A stretch of DNA of 34,452 nucleotides from Pseudomonas sp. (GTDB lineage: Bacteria; Pseudomonadota; Gammaproteobacteria; Pseudomonadales; Pseudomonadaceae), in assembly GCA_007713455.1 (NCBI GenBank), contig VMRT01000025.1, positions 1-34,452 of the forward strand, given 5' to 3'. Position numbers and translations under genes: made by a program. The notes below the pieces were generated by a model that was given only the letters and a program-made list of their open reading frames with translations, was not told the DNA's origin and did not search any database. Of this stretch, positions 1 through 6,348 are shown in pieces (the first letter of the stretch is position 1; each line of letters begins with the position of its first letter).

Positions 1-136
1 CTTGAGCGCCGAAGAGCGCATCGTCAGGTTACCCAGTCTCACTCAGGCTGCTGGAAGGCTTGAGCCGTATGAGGGGTGACTCTCAAGTACGGTTCTTAGG
101 GGAGGCAGGAGTGGTAACACTCCTGCTTTACCCGAC
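1..136 (+). ncRNA. Group II intron, 3' end (domains V and VI)
   Basis: This is the tail of a self-splicing, reverse-transcriptase-type mobile intron whose body lies upstream of the window. Domain V is 62-95, exactly 34 nt, with arms GAGCCGTA (62-69) and TACGGTTC (88-95) and an inner GAG/CTC stem. Domain VI follows: a perfect 9-bp hairpin GCAGGAGTG/CACTCCTGC with GTAA loop, then an unpaired A at 130, which is the expected branch point. The intron should end at 136 (…CCCGAC), seven bases from that A and finishing in the usual AY. The sequence right after 136 resumes an IS5-type transposase reading frame, which supports the boundary. The intron-encoded protein is outside the window. Confidence 0.85.
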
Positions 137-485
137 TGAAGCTCACATCAGTGTCGATGAAGAGTCGGGCCTGGTGCACAGCGTGGTGATGACCGCCGCC
201 AATGTCGCGTACATCACTCAGGTCGACAAACTGCTGCACGGCGACAAGAACGTCGTCTGCGCCGATGCGGCTACACCGGAGTCGAGAAGCGCTCCGAACA
301 TACTGACCGAGATGTGATCTGGCAGGCCGCGGCACGCGCAGTACGTACAAGAATGCGGGCAGGAACAGCCCGCTCTACAAAGCCAAGCGTAAGATCGAAA
401 CGCCATGGCGCAGGTGCGGGCCAAGGTCGAACATCTATTTCGGGTGATCAAGCGCCAGTTCAGCTACACCCTAGAGTACGGCTGA
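137..485 (+). pseudogene. IS5-family transposase, 3' part, frameshifted
   Basis: This is a remnant of a DDE transposase. Reading across frames gives the C-terminal half of an IS5-type enzyme: AHISVDEESGLVHSV, then CADA, then GYTGVEKRSEH, then YKAKRKIE, and finally VRAKVEHLFRVIKRQF before a TGA at 483-485. These pieces lie in different frames: at least one shift near 266-270, another near 335-345 and another near 395-405. The gene therefore cannot make a working protein. Its 5' part is separated by the intron that ends at 136. Family recognition rests on remembered IS5 transposase motifs. The exact IS is not identified, and no terminal inverted repeat was located. Confidence 0.8.
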
Positions 486-490
486 TCACT

Positions 491-512
491 AAGTGTACCT
501 GTAGGTACACTT
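491..512. promoter_or_regulatory. Palindromic operator-like site 1
   Basis: The arms AAGTGTACCT (491-500) and AGGTACACTT (503-512) are perfect reverse complements separated by GT. A further half-site GTGTAC at 514-519 forms a second, overlapping inverted repeat with GTACAC at 505-510. The geometry suits a dimeric helix-turn-helix regulator. No regulator gene that would bind it is recognised nearby, so the role is inferred. Confidence 0.5.
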
Positions 513-573
513 GGTGTACTTACGTGCGGCCGAGTCCATAGAATCGGAAATAGCGGTCGTCGCGGTGATTCGG

Positions 574-593
574 AGTGTACCTAGAAGTACACT
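574..593. promoter_or_regulatory. Palindromic operator-like site 2
   Basis: The arms AGTGTACCT (574-582) and AAGTACACT (585-593) are separated by AG. They match site 1 in sequence and in arm-spacer geometry, with one mismatch between arms. The two sites lie 82 bp apart centre to centre. Shared sequence and geometry make chance unlikely, but the binding protein is unknown. Confidence 0.45.
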
Positions 594-1144
594 TAGTGAC
601 ATTAATAAGCTAACCGAGCTCAAGCTATGTTATCTGCAGTCCCGGGAGCGGCTAAATAGCGAATATTGCGAATAACTCCGACTTGCCTAGCCGTATAATT
701 ACTTATACTTGCCGCGTCTCAAGCCACGCATGTGTCGTGGCGCGCTTGCTAGCTGGGCAAGGGAAATAAACAGCTTCTCAACACACCGGCTGAGGCCGGT
801 ACCTACCGAAATCTCAAGAAAAATGGGGCTCTGCCTCCCGCCTAATGCTGGATTCAACCAGCGCTCGCCTAACAAAACTGCCTTACACCCTGTCAGCCAG
901 CTTCTACGCCTGATCCTATGATCAACAGGCTAGGACTGGGCGCCGTTTAAATGATGTTTAAAAAAAGTAACGGCTTATGAAAAACGCCCCAAAGCCCCGT
1001 CATCAGGGGGCTCCAGTAAATTCTTGTCGCGTGAAATCGCGTGACGGAGACCTCTTAACGCTTAAAAAAAGTTGATCCGCGGAGTGGGATGCGTGCTCTC
1101 ACAGGAGAGCGCAGCGAGCCTGGCCAGCGCCTATAGGAGACAAC

Positions 1145-1291
1145 ATGGCAATTTTAAATCCAGGGTTTGCGACCCCCTTACCAACCGTCGCTCGCTCACG
1201 TTCGCCTCGTACGTTACGAGCGCGAGTAAAACTCACCGTGCAGTTCGGCCATGAGCGAAAAAAAAAGGGGTGCCAGTTGGCTCAGGCCTGA
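1145..1291 (+). CDS. Candidate small basic protein, 48 aa
   Basis: An ATG at 1145 is preceded by a good ribosome binding site, AGGAGA (1135-1140), four bases away, which is better than most starts in this region. The 48-residue product begins MAILNPGF and is rich in Arg and Lys, with no membrane segment. Its last codons run into the hairpin at 1267-1309. It lies just upstream of the recombinase gene and could be a leader peptide or small DNA-binding protein, but I recognise no family. Chance is a real possibility at this length. Confidence 0.25.
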   Translation: MAILNPGFATPLPTVARSRSPRTLRARVKLTVQFGHERKKKGCQLAQA

Positions 1292-1309
1292 ACTGTGCGG
1301 CGGCACCCC
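1262..1309 (-). terminator. Rho-independent terminator for minus-strand transcription
   Basis: GGGGTGCC (1267-1274) pairs with GGCACCCC (1302-1309), and an inner CAGTT/AACTG pairing extends the stem. Read on the minus strand, the stem is followed directly by a run of T from the A-run before 1267. That is a strong intrinsic terminator for transcripts entering from the right. On the + strand it is followed only by CTTT, so it would be weak for transcription toward the recombinase. Confidence 0.55.
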
Positions 1310-1342
1310 CTTTCGATTTGACGATTTGAGAGAGAGGACAGA

Positions 1343-2278
1343 GTGGGTCGTAACGTCGGAGTGGGTACACGCGATATGGCATCGGCAGGTCGAATTCTGC
1401 TCGATCGGGAGCGCGAGAAAGGTCACATCTCATTTTCAACCGCTGCATCGGTGGATATGGCGTGGAGGCAATTTGCCGATATTGCGCGAGCCAAGGGTGT
1501 TCGCCGCCTCGAACATGTGACGGAGGATTTGCTAATGCGCTACGGCGCGGAGCTCGCCCAGCAAGTGGCGCGCCATGAATGCACGGCCGGGTATGCGCAG
1601 CGCCTAATCAGTGCGGTTAACAGCGTGATGAGACTGGCCAATCCTAAATGGAGACGAGTCAACGCTGTGCATGATTGTGGAGTACCAAAACGCACCGCGG
1701 TACGCAAAGAACCACCGTCGGGAATGGACGCCCAGTTAGTCGACGCGGCCATACAGAGTCTGCGCCTCAGTGATCAGGCGGCCGCAGCTGCAGTAGTGAA
1801 GTTGTGCTGGGCGCTCGGCTTGCGCATACAAGAAGCTGCATTGCTAAACGCCAAGAAAGCGATGTCCCAGGCTCAATCAGATGGTTGCATTGAGGTCCGA
1901 TATGGCACGAAAGGCGGCCGCAAACGCGTGTTGAGGATCCTGCACGCACATCAGTTGGAGGCCCTGGAGGCTGCTGCCGCCATACAGGCGCAGGGCATCT
2001 CGATCATACCGTCGGACCTCGACTGGAAGATGTTTCGGACGTCTGTTCTGGACCGAGCACGAATAACATTGAAAGCGCACGGCATTGTTAGATTTCACGA
2101 TCTACGTGCCGCATATGCGTGCCGGCGGTACCAAGAGCTGACTGGTTATCCCGCGCCGGTGCTGACCGGCCGCATCGTTGAAAGGGAGGCTGATCGGGTT
2201 GCCAGGGCCGAGATTGCATTGGAGTTGGGCCATAACCGGATCAGCGTCGTCGCTGCGTATGTTGGAGGTCTGGCATGA
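1343..2278 (+). CDS. Tyrosine recombinase / integrase
   Basis: This 311-aa enzyme cuts and rejoins DNA at specific sites through a tyrosine-DNA intermediate and probably mobilises or once mobilised this island. An N-terminal SAM-like core-binding region spans about residues 25-115. The catalytic domain follows with R161 (in LGLRIQEA), K190 (GTKGGRKR), H252-x-x-R255 (FHDLR), H297 (ELGHNR) and nucleophile Y306 near the C terminus, so the full active-site set is present. The start chosen is GTG 1343, with AGAGGA (1333-1338) four bases upstream; an ATG at 1376 is an alternative. The stop overlaps the next gene by ATGA. The family looks like the Integrase_1 group rather than XerCD. Its attachment site was not identified. 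Confidence 0.85.
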   Translation: MGRNVGVGTRDMASAGRILLDREREKGHISFSTAASVDMAWRQFADIARAKGVRRLEHVTEDLLMRYGAELAQQVARHECTAGYAQRLISAVNSVMRLANPKWRRVNAVHDCGVPKRTAVRKEPPSGMDAQLVDAAIQSLRLSDQAAAAAVVKLCWALGLRIQEAALLNAKKAMSQAQSDGCIEVRYGTKGGRKRVLRILHAHQLEALEAAAAIQAQGISIIPSDLDWKMFRTSVLDRARITLKAHGIVRFHDLRAAYACRRYQELTGYPAPVLTGRIVEREADRVARAEIALELGHNRISVVAAYVGGLA

Positions 2279-2583
2279 GTCGGCTAGTTGGCCAGATTGA
2301 CGAGTTGACCAGGGGATATGGACGCAAGGGAGGAAAGCGGAACCGGGCGCAACAGAGGGCTCGAATGGCCGCCTTCGGCGTGTTCTGTGAGTCGCTGGGA
2401 GTCACCCACCTCGGGCAGGTAGGCGCCAGGCATGTGATTCGCTACTGGAAATCCTCAGTGATGCAACGCTACTCCGATCGTACGCGCATGGGTCACTACT
2501 ACGCTTTGGAAGTGCTGTGGAGATGCGCAGGCAAACCTGAGAAACCACCAAGGCCGTTTCCCCTGGCAACTACGGTTAAATGA
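2275..2583 (+). CDS. Small core-binding-domain protein, partner of the recombinase
   Basis: This 102-aa protein starts inside the recombinase stop codon (ATGA overlap), so translation is probably coupled. It has a basic N terminus (GRKGGKRNRAQQRAR) followed by a helical stretch that resembles the SAM-like core-binding domain of tyrosine recombinases (FGVFCESLGVTHLGQV, then HVIRYWKS). There is no catalytic domain: the protein ends after a proline-rich tail. It may be an accessory DNA-binding subunit that helps synapsis or directionality of the recombinase. It could also be a decayed second recombinase, but the intact frame and tight overlap argue for a real gene. The function is inferred from context. 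Confidence 0.6.
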   Translation: MSRLVGQIDELTRGYGRKGGKRNRAQQRARMAAFGVFCESLGVTHLGQVGARHVIRYWKSSVMQRYSDRTRMGHYYALEVLWRCAGKPEKPPRPFPLATTVK

Positions 2584-3119
2584 GCAGCTGCGACTGTCCG
2601 ATCTCGACGGAGAATGAAAACCAGGCATTCCAGATAGAGCTGAAAATCTCGTCAATATCAGCGCAATGAGCCGATTGAGTGTTTGGTTTTTTTGCTTCCC
2701 ATCTGCTCAATAATTTTACCTGTATAAGTAAACACTCTGGATGTGTCTAGGCGTGCTACATATCCTTGGCGCGAGTAGATCGGCTAGGCCACCTCAAGTA
2801 GCAAGAAACGAGGGACCTGCATTATCGAAGATACGCGTCGGCCTGGTCTTTACGGGCACGGACCCGGTATTGAATAGCGACGAACTGACCGTGCTGCCGA
2901 AAAACACCGTGCATAGATTTACCCATCGCTGGCCAGTGGATAAGGTGACGAGGATCACAGCATGGCAAGCCACGGTATCCCAGGGACGGTTCACCTCTGT
3001 ACTTCTGATTACAAAGTACGCGCGCTACAGACCCGCTTTCGGATTCCCCGAGCCTCTTCAGCCATCATCGTTTGAATACTTGCGAGCTCACCTCATAGGG
3101 CTCGCACGAGGAGTTATGC
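2584..3119. other. Gap between recombinase module and hsdM
   Basis: No gene is supported here. An ORF runs from 2741 into hsdM in another frame, but it has no ribosome binding site or recognisable family. The gap holds an 8-bp inverted repeat, GAGTGTTT (2677-2684) and AAACACTC (2730-2737), around an AT-rich core, and a second one, GTACTT (2999-3004) and AAGTAC (3014-3019). The promoter of the defence operon should lie in this gap, but I see no convincing -35/-10 pair. GAGGAG at 3108-3113 is the hsdM ribosome binding site. Confidence 0.55.
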
Positions 3120-4958
3120 ATGACAGATTTGGCCCAGCTATCTCAGGCCCTGCTCGCCGCTGTGCCTGTAGCCGGCAGCATTGGCAATCAATCTCTGTTC
3201 GAACAATTGCATGGGCAGTTTGCTGAGTTGACCGAAGAGCAGTTCTGGGTGGCGCGCGATGCGCTGATCGAGCAAGGCATGTTGGTCAAAGGCCGTGGTC
3301 GTGGTGGCTCGGTGTTACGCGCGCAGGCGGGTGGCAGCCTGGCGGAGCAGGTGCTTAACAATGTCCGCGAGCGCATGGCTCCGGCTGCTGTTGAAGAAGC
3401 TTCGGCGGGTTATGTGGTCGACGCTGTCAAGTCGGGGCATAAGGGCAAGGCGGCTAGACTGCAGACCACCAGCCTTGCGGCCATGGAGAAAACCCTATGG
3501 GCCACCGCCGACAAGCTGCGCGCCAACATGGACGCCGCCGAGTACAAGCACATCGTGCTCGGGCTGATCTTCCTCAAGTACATCTCCGACGGCTTCGCTG
3601 GCCGCCGCGCCGAGCTGGAACGCAAGCTGCTGGATGAAAAAGACGACTACTACCTGGGCGATGACGACCCGGAAGCCCTCACCGCCGAACTGGAAGACCG
3701 CGACTACTACCGCGAGGTCAACGTGTTCTGGGTGCCGGAAGCGGCGCGCTGGGAAGCGATCCGCGCGAGCGCCAAGCAGGTGGATATCGGCAAACGCATC
3801 GACGATGCCCTGGCCGCCATCGAGGCGGAAAACCCCAAGCTCAAGAACATTCTCGACAAACGCTACGCCCGCGCCCAATTGCCGGACGGCAAGCTCGGCG
3901 AACTGGTGGACCTGATCTCCACTATCGGTTTCGGTGACGACGCCAATAAAGCCCGCGACCTGCTCGGCCAGGTTTACGAATACTTCCTCGGTCAATTTGC
4001 CAGCGCCGAAGGCAAGAAGGGCGGCCAGTTCTACACCCCCGCCAGCATCGTCAAAACGCTGGTGGCGGTGCTCAATCCGCACCACGGCAAGGTGTATGAC
4101 CCCTGCTGCGGCAGTGGCGGCATGTTCGTGCAGTCGGAGAAATTCATCGAAGCCCACGGCGGCAAGCTGGGCGACGTGTCCATCTATGGGCAGGAGTCCA
4201 ACCCCACCACCTGGCGCCTGGCGGCGATGAACCTGGCCATTCGCGGCATCGACTTCAACCTGGGCAAGGAACCGGCGGATACCTTTATCCGTAACCAGCA
4301 CGCGGACCTGCGCGCCGACTTCGTGCTGGCCAACCCGCCGTTCAACATCAGCGACTGGTGGCACGGCAGCCTGGAAGGCGACCCGCGATGGGTCTACGGC
4401 ACACCGCCGCAAGGCAACGCCAACTACGCCTGGCTGCAACACATGCTCCATCACCTCAAGCCCAATGGCCGCGCCGGCATCGTGCTGGCCAACGGCTCGA
4501 TGAGCTCCAGCCAGAACAGCGAAGGCGACATCCGCAAGGCCATGGTCGAGGCCGATGTGGTGGAAGTCATGGTCGCGCTGCCCGGCCAGTTGTTCTTCAA
4601 CACGCAGATTCCCGCCTGCCTGTGGTTCCTCGCCAAACAGAAAACCGCCCGACCCGGCGAGGTGCTGTTTATCGATGCGCGCAAACTCGGCACCCGCATC
4701 AGCCGCGTGCAGATCGAGCTGACCGACGCCGATATCGAACGCATCGCACAAACCGTCGCCGACTGGCGCGGTGAGCCGCTAGATAAGGGCGGCGAGATCG
4801 GCGAGTACGCTGACATTCCCGGCTTCTGCCGCAGCGTGAAACTCGCGGAAATCGCCGAGCACGGCCATGTGCTGACGCCGGGTCGTTATGTCGGCGCCGA
4901 ACAGGTGGAGGATGACGACGAAGCCTTTGCAGAAAAGATGCAGCGGCTGACCCGGTAG
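3120..4958 (+). CDS. hsdM: Type I restriction-modification methyltransferase subunit HsdM, C-terminally truncated
   Basis: This N6-adenine DNA methyltransferase subunit joins HsdS to form the modification enzyme and, with HsdR, the restriction complex. The 612 residues begin with a winged-helix-like extension (about 1-75, ending GRGRGGSV). The HsdM N-terminal helical domain follows (about 120-290), then QFYTP (303-307), SAM-binding motif [11 protein letters not shown] (327-336) and catalytic NPPF (405-408). The start has GAGGAG six bases upstream. A TAG at 4956 ends the protein early. The same frame stays open for 26 more codons to a TGA at 5037-5039, and those codons spell a typical HsdM C-terminal tail (for example AELDQLIRQKLGGLGYEL). 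The ancestral gene thus overlapped hsdS by 11 bp. The lost tail is probably a helix that packs against HsdS, so activity may be reduced. Confidence 0.93.
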   Translation: MTDLAQLSQALLAAVPVAGSIGNQSLFEQLHGQFAELTEEQFWVARDALIEQGMLVKGRGRGGSVLRAQAGGSLAEQVLNNVRERMAPAAVEEASAGYVVDAVKSGHKGKAARLQTTSLAAMEKTLWATADKLRANMDAAEYKHIVLGLIFLKYISDGFAGRRAELERKLLDEKDDYYLGDDDPEALTAELEDRDYYREVNVFWVPEAARWEAIRASAKQVDIGKRIDDALAAIEAENPKLKNILDKRYARAQLPDGKLGELVDLISTIGFGDDANKARDLLGQVYEYFLGQFASAEGKKGGQFYTPASIVKTLVAVLNPHHGKVYDPCCGSGGMFVQSEKFIEAHGGKLGDVSIYGQESNPTTWRLAAMNLAIRGIDFNLGKEPADTFIRNQHADLRADFVLANPPFNISDWWHGSLEGDPRWVYGTPPQGNANYAWLQHMLHHLKPNGRAGIVLANGSMSSSQNSEGDIRKAMVEADVVEVMVALPGQLFFNTQIPACLWFLAKQKTARPGEVLFIDARKLGTRISRVQIELTDADIERIAQTVADWRGEPLDKGGEIGEYADIPGFCRSVKLAEIAEHGHVLTPGRYVGAEQVEDDDEAFAEKMQRLTR

Positions 4959-5028
4959 TTGGGTGAGCAGATGCACAAGGGCGCTGAACTCGATCAGTTG
5001 ATCCGGCAGAAGCTGGGGGGGCTGGGGT

Positions 5029-6348
5029 ATGAGCTTTGAGTGGGTAACTTCCAGTTTGCTCGACCACTATGAGGTACGATCCGGGCTATCCAAACCTGCA
5101 ACGGATTTCGGTTCAGGCTATCCATTTTTGACATTTAAGGATGTCTTTTACAACTACTTCACACCTGAGCTTTTGGGTGATTTTGTTCAAGCCACAGAAA
5201 AAGAAAGAGAAGGCTGCTCCATCTTGCGGGGAGATGTCTTCCTTACTCGAACCAGCGAAACGATGCACGAACTCGGAATGAGTTGCGTAGCTCTGCGGGA
5301 CTACAAAGACGCCACGTTTAACGGGTTTTGCAAACGCCTCAGGCCAAAGCCAGACAGTGATTTGCTGCCGGAGTACGTGGGGTATTACCTGCGCAGCCCA
5401 AGATTTAGGCAGGCAGTCTCGGCATTATCAACGATGTCGACTAGAGCCAGTCTAAATAACGAAATGATTGGGAGGTTAGAGATATCTTTTCCTTCCCGAA
5501 CAGCTCAAGCACGGATTTCTAAGATATTAAAATCACTCGACGACCGCATCACCCTGCTACGCGAAACCAACACCACCCTGGAAGCCATTGCGCAGGCGCT
5601 GTTCAAATCCTGGTTCGTCGATTTCGACCCCGTGCGCGCCAAGACCGAAGGCCGCCAGCCTGAAGGCGTGGACGCCACCACCGCCGCCCTGTTCCCCGAT
5701 AGCTTCGAAGAGTCCGAGCTGGGGTTGGTGCCGAAGGGGTGGCACTGGGCTGCCTTGGCTGATGCGTATGAGATGAATCCGTCGCGCAAATTAAAAAAAG
5801 GCGAAGTCGCTCCTTATCTGGACATGTCAAGCGCTCCCACTAGCGGGCACTGTGCGGAAGCATATATTCAGCGCGAGACGGGCTCAGGTGCCAAGTTCAC
5901 AAACGGCGATACCCTACTGGCTCGCATTACACCTTGCCTAGAAAACGGAAAGTCGGCCTTCGTAGATTTTTTGGTTAACGGACAAAATGGTTGGGGCTCA
6001 ACTGAGTTTTTAGTGCTGCGCCCCAAAGCACCTTTGCCCGAATATCACGGCTATCTGTTGGCTAGGCACACGGCATTCCGCGAGTTCGCTATTCAAAGCA
6101 TGTCCGGCACCAGTGGGCGGCAGCGGATCCAGAATGACGTCCTGGGGCGTTTTTTCTTGGCAATTCCTACAGCGTCAGTGACTGATGCATTTGCTGAACT
6201 TGTAACGCCTATTCAGATAACAATCACGGCAAACCATAAGCAAGCCCAAACTCTGACCCAGCTCCGCGACACCCTTTTGCCCCGCCTAATTTCCGGTCAG
6301 CTGCGACTGCCGGAAGCCGAAGCAATGGTACTGGGGGCTAAGGCATGA
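5029..6348 (+). CDS. hsdS: Type I restriction-modification specificity subunit HsdS
   Basis: HsdS recognises the bipartite DNA target for the type I enzyme. The 439-aa protein has the usual plan. Target recognition domain 1 covers about residues 1-165. The central conserved helix is about 170-210, containing LDDRITLLRETNTTLEAIAQ and FKSWFVDFDPV. Target recognition domain 2 is about 235-395, and the C-terminal conserved helix includes LRDTLLPRLISGQL. The two recognition domains are visibly AT-richer than the conserved helix, which is usual for domains swapped by recombination. Its start lies inside the lost hsdM tail, and its last bases overlap mcrB by ATGA. The target sequence cannot be read from the protein. 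Confidence 0.93.
   Translation: MSFEWVTSSLLDHYEVRSGLSKPATDFGSGYPFLTFKDVFYNYFTPELLGDFVQATEKEREGCSILRGDVFLTRTSETMHELGMSCVALRDYKDATFNGFCKRLRPKPDSDLLPEYVGYYLRSPRFRQAVSALSTMSTRASLNNEMIGRLEISFPSRTAQARISKILKSLDDRITLLRETNTTLEAIAQALFKSWFVDFDPVRAKTEGRQPEGVDATTAALFPDSFEESELGLVPKGWHWAALADAYEMNPSRKLKKGEVAPYLDMSSAPTSGHCAEAYIQRETGSGAKFTNGDTLLARITPCLENGKSAFVDFLVNGQNGWGSTEFLVLRPKAPLPEYHGYLLARHTAFREFAIQSMSGTSGRQRIQNDVLGRFFLAIPTASVTDAFAELVTPIQITITANHKQAQTLTQLRDTLLPRLISGQLRLPEAEAMVLGAKA

Larger units (their letters stand above)
486..1144. other. Gene-poor stretch left of the recombinase
   Basis: No convincing coding region is seen here. ORFs present lack a ribosome binding site and resemble nothing known. The stretch holds the two related palindromes (491-512, 574-593), a 6-bp-stem hairpin at 723-741, a 5-bp-stem hairpin at 847-862, and a hairpin of AGCCCC/GGGGGCT type near 993-1012. 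The reverse complement of that last hairpin runs into GGGGCGTTTTT, so it could end transcription on the minus strand. The stretch is visibly more AT-rich than the benzoate genes to the right, which suits acquired DNA. Confidence 0.6.

Noticed and set aside
839..873. Integron attC-like CGCCTAAC motifs around a small hairpin
   Set aside because: The partner core site with GTTRRRY at the right distance and complementary arms was not found, and no integron integrase is present.
709..921. 70-aa ORF in the left gap
   Set aside because: TTG start without a ribosome binding site; composition looks non-coding.
2685..2700. T-rich segment ending TTGCTTC, similar to one near 22217-22232, as possible attachment-site repeats
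   Set aside because: The match is short, T-rich and imperfect, so chance is more likely.
2741..3226. 161-aa ORF running into hsdM
   Set aside because: No ribosome binding site or recognisable family, and its 3' part overlaps hsdM, whose start is well supported.
3495..4751. Long minus-strand ORF opposite hsdM
   Set aside because: Shadow of a GC-rich gene; low-complexity Ala/Gly/Val-rich product with no family.
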